A DNA stretch of 8,397 nucleotides from an uncultured Parvibacter sp. (GTDB taxonomy: Bacteria > Actinomycetota > Coriobacteriia > Coriobacteriales > Eggerthellaceae): positions 1 to 8,397 of the forward strand of contig CAJUNI010000086.1 in the NCBI GenBank assembly GCA_910587945.1. The letters are read 5' to 3'. The notes beneath the pieces were generated by a model that had not been told where the DNA came from, ran no database searches, and worked only from the letters and a program-made list of their open reading frames with translations. Positions 1 to 6,234 of the stretch are shown one piece after another. The position numbers were made by a program, and so were the translations under genes. How positions within the stretch are numbered: the first letter of the stretch is position 1; every line of letters begins with the position of its first letter.

Positions 1-1832
1 TGCTCCGGCGTTAGAGCCTCAAAGTGCGTAAAGTCGAAGCGCACACGCTCGGGGCCGACATAGGAACCCGCTTGCTTGACGTGATCCCCTAAAACCTTGC
101 GCAGACACGCGTGAAGGATATGGGTGGCCGTATGGTTGCGCTCAATAGCGGAACGGCGCTGAGCATCCACCACCGCTTCCACGGAATCCCCTTGAGAAAG
201 CGCGCCTCCTTCAAGCACGACGCTGTGCACGTATAAGCCTTTTTCCGGCGCCTTCGTGTCTTGAACATAGGCTTTTGTGGTACCCACGGCCAGATAGCCC
301 GTATCTCCCACTTCGCCGCCCATTTCGGCATAGAAGGGCGTGGCGTCAAGGATTACCTCGCCGGTCTGCCCCTCTTCAAGACGATCCACAATCTGCCCAT
401 TGGCAGTGAGTGCGAGGACCGTAGCGGGCGCCGTGGTTTGGTGATAACCCACAAATTGCGTTGGCCCGAATTGCTTCAAGAGATCGGCGTAGATACCCCC
501 GTAGGTGGACCAGGCCGCTTCCGCATTTTTTGCACCAGCAGCACGAGCCCGCTCCCGCTGCTCTTCCATGGAGCGCTCAAAGCCTTCGTGGTCGATTTTC
601 ACACCCCGACCGGCAGCAATTTCTTCCGTGACCTCAACGGGGAATCCGTAAGTGTCATGAAGCACAAAGGCTTCTTCGCCCGCCAAAGTATCACCTTCAA
701 GGTTAGCGAGCACCTCTTCTAAGTAGGTTTGACCTTGACGCAGGGTGGCGCCAAAGCGCTCTTCCTCGGCCAAGATAAGCTTGCGCTCCAGCTCACGATT
801 TTCAACAATTTCAGGGTAGACATCGCCCATCAAGCGAACAATCTCGTCCACATATTCATTCAAGAACGGCCCTTCGATACCAATGAGGTGAGCCTTCATG
901 ATGGCACGACGAAGGAGACGGCGTAACACATAGCCGCGGCCCTCATTGGAGGGCAAGATGCCATCGGCAATCATGAAGGTGACAGAGCGACTGTGATCGG
1001 CAATGATGCGCAGGGCCAGGTCGGTTTCGGCATCCTCGCCATAGGTCACACCGGCCAAACGCTCGCCTACCGCCACCAGACTTCGCAGCACGTCGGTTTC
1101 GTAGTTAGACTGCACTCCTTGCATGATGGCAGCAATGCGCTCAAGACCCATGCCGGTATCAATATTTTTCTTCGGCAGGGGCACCAAGGTGCCATCTTCC
1201 TGACCATCATACTGGGTAAATACGCAGTTCCAATACTCTAGATAGCGATCGCATTCGCAACCCGGACCACAATCGGGGCTTCCGCAGCCAAAGGCTTCCC
1301 CTTGGTCATAGTAGAGCTCGGAGCAGGGGCCGCAAGGGCCGGTCGGACCAGCACGCCAGAAGTTGTCATCTTCGCCCAGCTTGGAGATATGATCCTCGGG
1401 CACGCCCAGAGATTTCCAGATCTCGATGGTTTCATCGTCGTCTTCGAAGACGGTGAAGTACAAGCGCTCAGGAGGCAACCCCAACACGTTTACGGAGAAG
1501 TCGTAAGCCCAGGCGCACATTTCCTTCTTGAAGTACTTGCCGAAGCTGAAGTTGCCCAGCATCTCAAAGAAGCTTAAGTGGCGACCAGTAGTGCCGATAA
1601 TATCGATGTCGTTGGTACGGACGCATTTTTGCACCGTGGTAGTACCAATGTAGGGCTCTTCCAGCTGCTTTTGCTGGAGGAAGTAAGGCTTGAATTGCAC
1701 CATGCCGGCGCTGGTCAACAACAAAGAGGGGTCATCAGGAATAAGCGAAGAGGAAGGCATGCGCTTGCAACCCTTGTCCTCAAAATAGCTGAGGTACTTT
1801 TCGCGAATCTCTGCAGTAGTCATATATTCCAT
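1..1832 (-). CDS. alaS: Alanyl-tRNA synthetase, 3' end cut by the window edge
   Basis: Cytoplasmic class II synthetase that charges tRNA-Ala with alanine and hydrolyses mischarged Ser/Gly-tRNA. The first 610 residues are visible; the family usually has about 870-890, so the end of the editing domain and the C-terminal domain lie beyond base 1. The N-terminus MTTAEIREKYL, the catalytic stretch GRHLSFFEMLGNFSFGKYFK (residues 83-102) and DTGMGLERIA (about 225) are family hallmarks. A Cys-rich insertion follows at about 167-194 (CGPC, then CGSPDCGPGCEC). The editing-site motif HTATH is at 567-571, followed by LGDHVKQAG. The ATG at 1832 is preferred over the in-frame ATG at 1823 because AGGAAG lies 9 nt upstream of the former. 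It has its own leader and probable promoter, so it need not depend on the upstream permease operon. Identity is certain; the exact start is slightly less so. Confidence 0.97.
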   Translation of the reverse strand, partial: MEYMTTAEIREKYLSYFEDKGCKRMPSSSLIPDDPSLLLTSAGMVQFKPYFLQQKQLEEPYIGTTTVQKCVRTNDIDIIGTTGRHLSFFEMLGNFSFGKYFKKEMCAWAYDFSVNVLGLPPERLYFTVFEDDDETIEIWKSLGVPEDHISKLGEDDNFWRAGPTGPCGPCSELYYDQGEAFGCGSPDCGPGCECDRYLEYWNCVFTQYDGQEDGTLVPLPKKNIDTGMGLERIAAIMQGVQSNYETDVLRSLVAVGERLAGVTYGEDAETDLALRIIADHSRSVTFMIADGILPSNEGRGYVLRRLLRRAIMKAHLIGIEGPFLNEYVDEIVRLMGDVYPEIVENRELERKLILAEEERFGATLRQGQTYLEEVLANLEGDTLAGEEAFVLHDTYGFPVEVTEEIAAGRGVKIDHEGFERSMEEQRERARAAGAKNAEAAWSTYGGIYADLLKQFGPTQFVGYHQTTAPATVLALTANGQIVDRLEEGQTGEVILDATPFYAEMGGEVGDTGYLAVGTTKAYVQDTKAPEKGLYVHSVVLEGGALSQGDSVEAVVDAQRRSAIERNHTATHILHACLRKVLGDHVKQAGSYVGPERVRFDFTHFEALTPE

Positions 1833-1875
1833 ATTGGACAGCTTCCTTTTCCCTTGGTAGCTTTAATACCTATAT

Positions 1876-1962
1876 CCTGTGCGCAACCTACCGCGAACTT
1901 CGGGCAGCCTCCGTTTTACTCAGGGGCACACTTCTGCAGCCGAAAACGAATCTGCGCACAAG
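1876..1962 (-). promoter_or_regulatory. Structured 5' leader of alaS
   Basis: In the mRNA sense, CTTGTGCGCA (1962-1953) can pair with TGCGCACAGG (1885-1876): ten base pairs including one U-G. That wobble would be a C/A mismatch on the plus strand, so the pairing fits the alaS transcript. Nested inside, CGTTTT (1948-1943) pairs with AAAACG (1917-1912). The outer stem starts right at the predicted transcript start and ends about 45 nt before the alaS ATG. No T-box consensus (such as the GGUGGNACCGCG-type element) or terminator T tract is visible. This is an unassigned folded leader and its function is not known. Confidence 0.45.
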
Positions 1963-1967
1963 GGAGC

Positions 1968-1973
1968 ATTATA
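1968..1973 (-). promoter_or_regulatory. Probable -10 box of the alaS promoter
   Basis: TATAAT on the minus strand, a perfect match to the sigma-70 type -10 consensus. It would place the transcript start near 1961, giving a leader of about 130 nt. No good -35 box is visible 16-19 bp upstream (GCAGTC or similar), so activity may rely on other contacts. An inverted repeat TTGTCG/CGACAA (1998-2003 and 2015-2020) lies at roughly -37 to -60 and could be an operator. Confidence 0.5.
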
Positions 1974-2047
1974 ATACGGCACTTCCCGCCGACTGCGTTG
2001 TCGAAAGCATACTGCGACAAATGGGTACATTCGGTCTACAAAACTGC

Positions 2048-3652
2048 CTATTTGCGCTGGCGCCAGTCTCCCCAAAGCTTCTTGATGTCCTTCTCAGCCA
2101 CCGCTTCTTCCTTTTTAAGAGGATTTTGCGTAGCCGGGTGCGGAGAGGTGGCATCCACCAGCGGATCCACCGCATGAGCAGCCTCAGGGTCGGCAGGCGT
2201 TCCCTTGAAAAACACACCGTCTTCAGCCACAAGACGACGGCCCGTACGCTTTTCGAAGTAGTACACGAAGAGCGACTTCATAACCGCCACGGCTGGGATG
2301 GATACCAGCATACCCACCAAAGCGCCCAAAAAACCACTCATCGCGCCACCCAAAGCGGACCCCACCATTAAGGCGAACAGGGTGATAGCGGGATGCACAT
2401 CGACGGAGTTCGCCATGATCTTAGGCGATACAAAGGTGTAGACGAACTGCTGGATCATCACGGTACCCACTACCGCTATTACTGCCGCTAAGGGGCTCGT
2501 AAACATGGCGGTCACCGCAGCCGCAATGCCGCCCAACCACGGACCGATAATGGGAATGATATTGAGCACGCCCGTAATGCCGCCAAGAGCGGCTGCATTC
2601 GGAATGCCCGTAAAGGCGAATAAGATACTGCACCCTACGCCAATGATGGCGCATTGCAGAAGCGTCCCTTTGATATAGCCACCCATGACGCGGGTAAAGG
2701 TAAGGTGCAAGAACCGTGCATCTTCGCTATGGGCCGGACCAATCAGACGAGTTACTTCGCGGCCAATACGCGGCAATTCCATCAAAGTCCAGAAGGCAAT
2801 TACCAGAGCAAAGCCAATAGCCATAAGTCCATTGGCAACGGTAGTGCCCACACCAATGAGGCCGTTGGCGCTGCCTTGAGCAATGCTGGTGGCCATGCCA
2901 GAAATATTGGCGGCCATTTCGTCCATGACCTGCTTGACGGTATCGTCTTCTAAGACCGAGGAGTACTTGTCATACATCTCCGACGACCAACGAGAGAGAT
3001 CTTCGGCATAGGTAGGAAGGCGCGAAATCAAGTCGCTGAACTGCGAGCTTAAGCCAAACATAGGCGAAAACATGAGTAATGCTGCCACGGCCAGTACCGC
3101 AAAAAGCAGCACATAGGCCAAGGTGGTGCCGAGCACACGATTCACCCCATGGCGCTCGAGGGTGTTTACGGTTCCACGTAAGCAAAAGACGATCACGACC
3201 GTCCAGATAAGAATGCTTACGGGGACTGAGAGAATATTGAGAAGGTAGACCGCAACCCCGGTGAGCAAGATAGCGCCCACAACGGTCCAGATGGTATAAA
3301 ACCACCGCCGGTTACGAAGAGTCTTGGTTTCCAGTGACGTAGGAGCATAGCCCGAAGAGAAGGCCGGTTCAGAGGAAGCGGCCGAAGAAGAAGTTGCCGG
3401 AACTCCCGCGTGAGTTGCAGACGCTTCGGTTGCAGCACCGGTTGCGCAGGGAGCATCTTCCGCAGCCTCTTGGGAGGCCCGAGCTTCCTTTTTATTGGCG
3501 GGACCTACCCCTTGCAGCCCATGGCTTTGGATATCGGCCCCTTCGGCTGTTTGGTTAGGCGTGGCATCCATAGCGGCCTGTTCGGCCGACATACCCTGGG
3601 AAGCTTCGTCCGCTTGATCTTTGGCGGTGTCTATTTCTTTTGAAGCGCTCAT
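2048..3652 (-). CDS. AI-2E family transporter (TqsA/YdiK-like permease)
   Basis: A 534-residue polytopic membrane protein of the AI-2E exporter superfamily. Members have been linked to autoinducer-2 export or to Na+/H+ exchange, but the substrate cannot be told from sequence. Hydrophobic segments begin at about residue 116, with two close pairs (about 116-160 and 176-198). A long amphipathic region with RLPTYAEDLSRW follows (about 205-260), then a run of helices from 270 to 465. Family landmarks are GGYIKGTLLQ (324-333), NIIPIIGPWLGG (364-375), QQFVYTFVSPKIM (401-413) and VHPAITLFALMVG (419-431). Residues 1-110 form an Ala/Ser/Glu-rich, probably disordered cytoplasmic head and 475-534 a polar tail; the core alone is about 360 residues, the usual family size. 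The start lies 3 bp after the DUF948-like stop codon, implying translational coupling; the SD (AGTAGGT) is weak. An internal start at residue 21 is possible. Confidence 0.9.
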   Translation of the reverse strand: MSASKEIDTAKDQADEASQGMSAEQAAMDATPNQTAEGADIQSHGLQGVGPANKKEARASQEAAEDAPCATGAATEASATHAGVPATSSSAASSEPAFSSGYAPTSLETKTLRNRRWFYTIWTVVGAILLTGVAVYLLNILSVPVSILIWTVVIVFCLRGTVNTLERHGVNRVLGTTLAYVLLFAVLAVAALLMFSPMFGLSSQFSDLISRLPTYAEDLSRWSSEMYDKYSSVLEDDTVKQVMDEMAANISGMATSIAQGSANGLIGVGTTVANGLMAIGFALVIAFWTLMELPRIGREVTRLIGPAHSEDARFLHLTFTRVMGGYIKGTLLQCAIIGVGCSILFAFTGIPNAAALGGITGVLNIIPIIGPWLGGIAAAVTAMFTSPLAAVIAVVGTVMIQQFVYTFVSPKIMANSVDVHPAITLFALMVGSALGGAMSGFLGALVGMLVSIPAVAVMKSLFVYYFEKRTGRRLVAEDGVFFKGTPADPEAAHAVDPLVDATSPHPATQNPLKKEEAVAEKDIKKLWGDWRQRK

Positions 3653-3655
3653 GAC

Positions 3656-4435
3656 CTACTTGGAAGAGGCAGGGGTGCTTGCTACCTTGGTGTATCCCAC
3701 CGCAGCGGATTGCTCTTCACCCTGGTCGATAGCGTCAGCATCTGCGCCTGAGGTGGCCACCACCGCGCTGCTGACATCCCCCATGGCCTCATTGATGGAG
3801 TCCGTGCGCTCATGGGCGGCACGACGATGGGCGGCACGCGCTGCCTTGCGTTCGCGCATGGAAGCACGCTGCTCCACAACGGCGCTCTCGGCAGCATCCG
3901 TGGCGGCATCTACGAAATCTCGAACCGGGTTAGCGGGAGCTTCGCCTTCAGCCTCTTGGCCCAGCTTTACGGACTCTTCTGAAGCATAGCGGGGCTTAAA
4001 CCGGGAACGCATTTTGGACGTGACCGTGTTTACTAACTCCAGCGGAGCAGAAGTCACGGTATCAACGGTGTCCATGGTTTTGGTGATAGAGCCCGTGATT
4101 TGATTCACGTCTTCAAGAATTTGATCAACACGCATGATTTCCAAGTTGGCTGCGTCCACGGTAAGAGACACACGGTCAACCAGCGGATCTACCTTACCCA
4201 CAACAGGATCGATTTGCGCAGTGATGCTCTTCACGCTTTTCATGGTGGGCTCAAGATCGGCGGTGATCTTTTCTACATGAACCAGCGTCGGCTCCAACTG
4301 TTCCTGAACTTCGCCGACGGTTTTACGCGCCACACGGACTGTGAGAACCAGCTCAACAACGAACCATACTAGTACGCATCCGACCAGCACATATACCACA
4401 GGAAGAATAATGTTGAGGACTTCTAGCAATCCCAT
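3656..4435 (-). CDS. DUF948-like membrane-anchored coiled-coil protein
   Basis: A 259-residue protein with one N-terminal membrane segment (about residues 8-32), followed by a long heptad-like region of repeating Val/Ile and Asp/Glu (about 35-135). In that region xxDPVVxKVDPLVDRVS-type repeats recall DUF948 and methyl-accepting-like linker coils. Residues 150-259 are polar, rich in Ala, Glu, Arg and Ser, and probably disordered. No catalytic motif is visible and the function is unknown. In actinobacteria a DUF948 gene commonly sits between rarA and alaS, which supports the assignment. The ATG at 4435 has a strong AAGGAG six nt upstream (4442-4447), and its stop is 3 bp before the AI-2E transporter start, so the two are probably one transcription unit. 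It may be a structural or envelope-associated partner of the permease; that is inference. Confidence 0.8.
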   Translation of the reverse strand: MGLLEVLNIILPVVYVLVGCVLVWFVVELVLTVRVARKTVGEVQEQLEPTLVHVEKITADLEPTMKSVKSITAQIDPVVGKVDPLVDRVSLTVDAANLEIMRVDQILEDVNQITGSITKTMDTVDTVTSAPLELVNTVTSKMRSRFKPRYASEESVKLGQEAEGEAPANPVRDFVDAATDAAESAVVEQRASMRERKAARAAHRRAAHERTDSINEAMGDVSSAVVATSGADADAIDQGEEQSAAVGYTKVASTPASSK

Positions 4436-4471
4436 GACGCTCTCCTTGCTTCGGTTTTAAGGCAAACACAA

Positions 4472-4479
4472 ACTATAGC
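4472..4479 (-). promoter_or_regulatory. Possible extended -10 promoter for the DUF948-like/permease operon
   Basis: Minus-strand TGC-TATAGT is an extended -10 element (TGN plus five of six TATAAT positions), about 37 nt upstream of the DUF948-like ATG. No recognisable -35 hexamer lies 16-18 bp upstream, as is typical of extended -10 promoters. It would give a short leader of about 30 nt containing the AAGGAG site. Confidence 0.4.
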
Positions 4480-4503
4480 ACTGCCATCATCATTTTATGG
4501 GTG

Positions 4504-4589
4504 CTAACCAGCTTCCGGGAGCCAGGGCGGCAGACGGCGCCAGACTGTTACCCATCTGGGGCATAGGGAAAAGTCCGGGTGCCGGTTAG
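4504..4589 (-). other. Long-range stem in the rarA 3' region
   Basis: Read on the minus strand just after the rarA stop, CTAACCGGC (4589-4581) pairs with GCTGGTTAG (4512-4504): nine base pairs with one G-U. The wobble becomes a C/A mismatch on the plus strand, so the minus transcript is the structured one. The enclosed 68 nt hold smaller complementary pairs (CCGG/CCGG near both ends, CCAGA/TCTGG, GGCG/CGCC). There is no T run after the stem, so it is not a normal intrinsic terminator. It could be a 3' UTR structure, a processing site or part of a small RNA. Confidence 0.4.
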
Positions 4590-4591
4590 TC

Positions 4592-6115
4592 CTAAGAAGA
4601 TGCTGGTTTTGACGGAGATGCGTTCGAGTCCTCAGCGGCAGGTGATGAAGATACGTGCTCTGCTGAGGCATTAGGAGAAGGCGAATCCTGGGTTTTGGGT
4701 GCCGCAGTCTTAGGAGTCGTAGCCCCAGGCGCTGTAGTCTTGGACGCTCCCGTCTTCTGCCCAGCGCGTTTCGGCCGCGCTGTGGAGGCGGGTTCTGCTT
4801 CAGCGCGATCCCGCGCGAAAGCGTCTTGGCGATAAGCTTCCCAACCGCGCACACCGGGCTGATAAAAGCACCCACGTTCAAGGCCATCAGGTAGATACTG
4901 CTGTTCCACCCACCCTTGTGGGTAGGCATGGGGATAAAGATAAGAGCCGTAGTTCTCGGAACCCGGACGATGACGGTCGCGCAGGTGATCCGGTACCGCC
5001 CGTGCAGGACCGCGGCGCACTTCGCGCAGAGCGGCGTCAATACCCGCTTCGGCCGCATTGCTCTTCGGCGCCAGAGCCAAATAGATGGCTGCCTGGGCCA
5101 AGTTGATACGACATTCCGGATAGCCAATTACTTCAGCCGAGCGGAAGGCTGCTTCCGCCACCAGAAGCGCCATGGGATCCGCATTGCCGATATCTTCTGA
5201 GGCGGCAATATACATTCGTCGCGCAATGAACTTCGGGTCCTCTCCCCCATCAATCATGCGCGCGAGCCAATACAGTGCCGCATCCGGATCGCTGCCGCGC
5301 ATGGACTTAATGAAGGCGGATATGACGTCATAGTGCATATCTTTATTCTTGTCATAGGGAAGCACCCGATGGGGAGTAGCCGTTCGCACCATGTCGACGG
5401 TAATAAGCCGAGGATCCTCCTTAGTGCCGGGCTCTGCCAGCCCCGCCGCCAATTCCAGAGTGGTAAGGGCCGCGCGCCCATCCCCTCCAGCCAAGAGCAC
5501 GATGGCTTCTTTCGCGGCCGGCTCCAACTGATAGTGTCCTTGCAAGCCACGCTCATCTTCGAGGGCATGGCCAATAAGAGCCTCGATGGCTTCATCGGTA
5601 AGCGACGATAACTCCACCACGCGGGAGCGAGAAATGAGGGCGGAGTTTACTTCGAAGAATGGGTTTTCGGTGGTCGCACCTACCAACACCACAATGCGAT
5701 CTTCCACAGCGTGAAGCAGAGCATCCTGTTGAGAGCGGTTAAAGCGATGAATCTCATCCACGAACAAGATGGTACGCACCCCGCTACTGAGGAGCCGTTT
5801 TTCCGCAGCCGCAATTTCGCGACGCAGATCAGATACCGTGCCGCCCACCGCAGAGACTTCTACAAAAACGGCTTGAGTCGAGGCCGCAATAACGTGGGCC
5901 AAGGAAGTTTTACCCGTCCCCGCAGGTCCAAAGAGAATAACCGAGCTCAAGCTATCGTTTTCAATAGCACTTCTCAGCCAGCTACCCGGCCCCACCGCTT
6001 CCGTCTGACCCACGACATCCTCTAAGGATTGAGGGCGCATGCGTACCGCAAGCGGCGCCGCTGCATAGCGCGCTTTATCTTCGATTTCTGTGAATAACGT
6101 TTCCATAGCCGCCAT
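4592..6115 (-). CDS. rarA: Replication-associated recombination protein A (RarA/MgsA), AAA+ ATPase
   Basis: Cytoplasmic AAA+ ATPase related to clamp-loader subunits and eukaryotic WRNIP1, acting at stalled replication forks and in recombination. Numbered from the upstream GTG at 6142, visible features are Walker A GPAGTGKTS (72-80), Walker B ILFVDEIHRFNRSQQDALL (125-143), sensor 1 GATTENPFFEVNSALISRSR (155-174) and the C-terminal tetramerisation region with SDPDAALYWLARMIDGGEDP (284-303). The family signature DRHRPGSENYGSYLYPH is at about 389-405. After about residue 440 comes a 75-residue Ala/Thr/Pro/Ser/Lys-rich tail not usual for the family. Homologues usually begin near METLF, so the ATG at 6115 (or 6106) is preferred over the GTG at 6142; no start has a good SD. 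A cluster of inverted repeats overlaps the start region. Only the start and the tail's role are doubtful. Confidence 0.95.
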   Translation of the reverse strand: MAAMETLFTEIEDKARYAAAPLAVRMRPQSLEDVVGQTEAVGPGSWLRSAIENDSLSSVILFGPAGTGKTSLAHVIAASTQAVFVEVSAVGGTVSDLRREIAAAEKRLLSSGVRTILFVDEIHRFNRSQQDALLHAVEDRIVVLVGATTENPFFEVNSALISRSRVVELSSLTDEAIEALIGHALEDERGLQGHYQLEPAAKEAIVLLAGGDGRAALTTLELAAGLAEPGTKEDPRLITVDMVRTATPHRVLPYDKNKDMHYDVISAFIKSMRGSDPDAALYWLARMIDGGEDPKFIARRMYIAASEDIGNADPMALLVAEAAFRSAEVIGYPECRINLAQAAIYLALAPKSNAAEAGIDAALREVRRGPARAVPDHLRDRHRPGSENYGSYLYPHAYPQGWVEQQYLPDGLERGCFYQPGVRGWEAYRQDAFARDRAEAEPASTARPKRAGQKTGASKTTAPGATTPKTAAPKTQDSPSPNASAEHVSSSPAAEDSNASPSKPASS

Positions 6116-6117
6116 GG

Positions 6118-6176
6118 TATCACTGATAGCGAAATAACGCACGTTTGTACGCTATTTCGCCCGACACCCGCGGGCG
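6118..6176. promoter_or_regulatory. Dyad cluster at the rarA start
   Basis: Three inverted repeats abut each other just upstream of the probable rarA start. TATCA-C-TGATA (6118-6128) is a perfect 11-bp palindrome. GCGAAATA/TATTTCGC (6129-6136 and 6153-6160) is a perfect 8-bp repeat with a 16-bp spacer. CGCCCG/CGGGCG (6158-6163 and 6171-6176) is a 6-bp repeat with a 7-bp spacer. They could be repressor operators over the rarA promoter or hairpins in its leader. No match to an actinobacterial LexA box (GAAC-N4-GTTC) is visible. No clear -10 or -35 box could be placed. Confidence 0.4.
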
Positions 6177-6194
6177 TGCCTTGGATGAGGCCAC

Positions 6195-6225
6195 GTCCCT
6201 ACCCTGGACCTAGGCGGGTAGGGAC
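6195..6225 (-). terminator. Perfect 10-bp hairpin after the DUF6273 gene
   Basis: GTCCCTACCC (6195-6204) and GGGTAGGGAC (6216-6225) are exact inverted copies around an 11-nt loop containing CCTAGG. It lies 9 nt past the stop codon of the DUF6273 gene. Position and strength suggest a transcript end or 3' stabiliser, but neither strand has a T tract after the stem. Termination would therefore be non-canonical or Rho-assisted. Terminator is the best guess, not a certainty. Confidence 0.45.
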
Positions 6226-6234
6226 ATGCACCGA

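Noticed and set aside
1833..2047. T-box riboswitch upstream of alaS
   Set aside because: No T-box core sequence, no antiterminator/terminator pair and no T tract; only an unassigned fold is supported.
1578..2177. 199-codon plus-strand ORF
   Set aside because: It is antisense to the alaS N-terminus and the structured leader, with no RBS or recognisable domain.
4504..5127. Minus-strand 207-codon frame overlapping the rarA 3' end
   Set aside because: The out-of-frame product is Arg/Pro/Leu-rich as expected for a shadow. RarA family motifs run unbroken in the other frame, so there is no frameshift.
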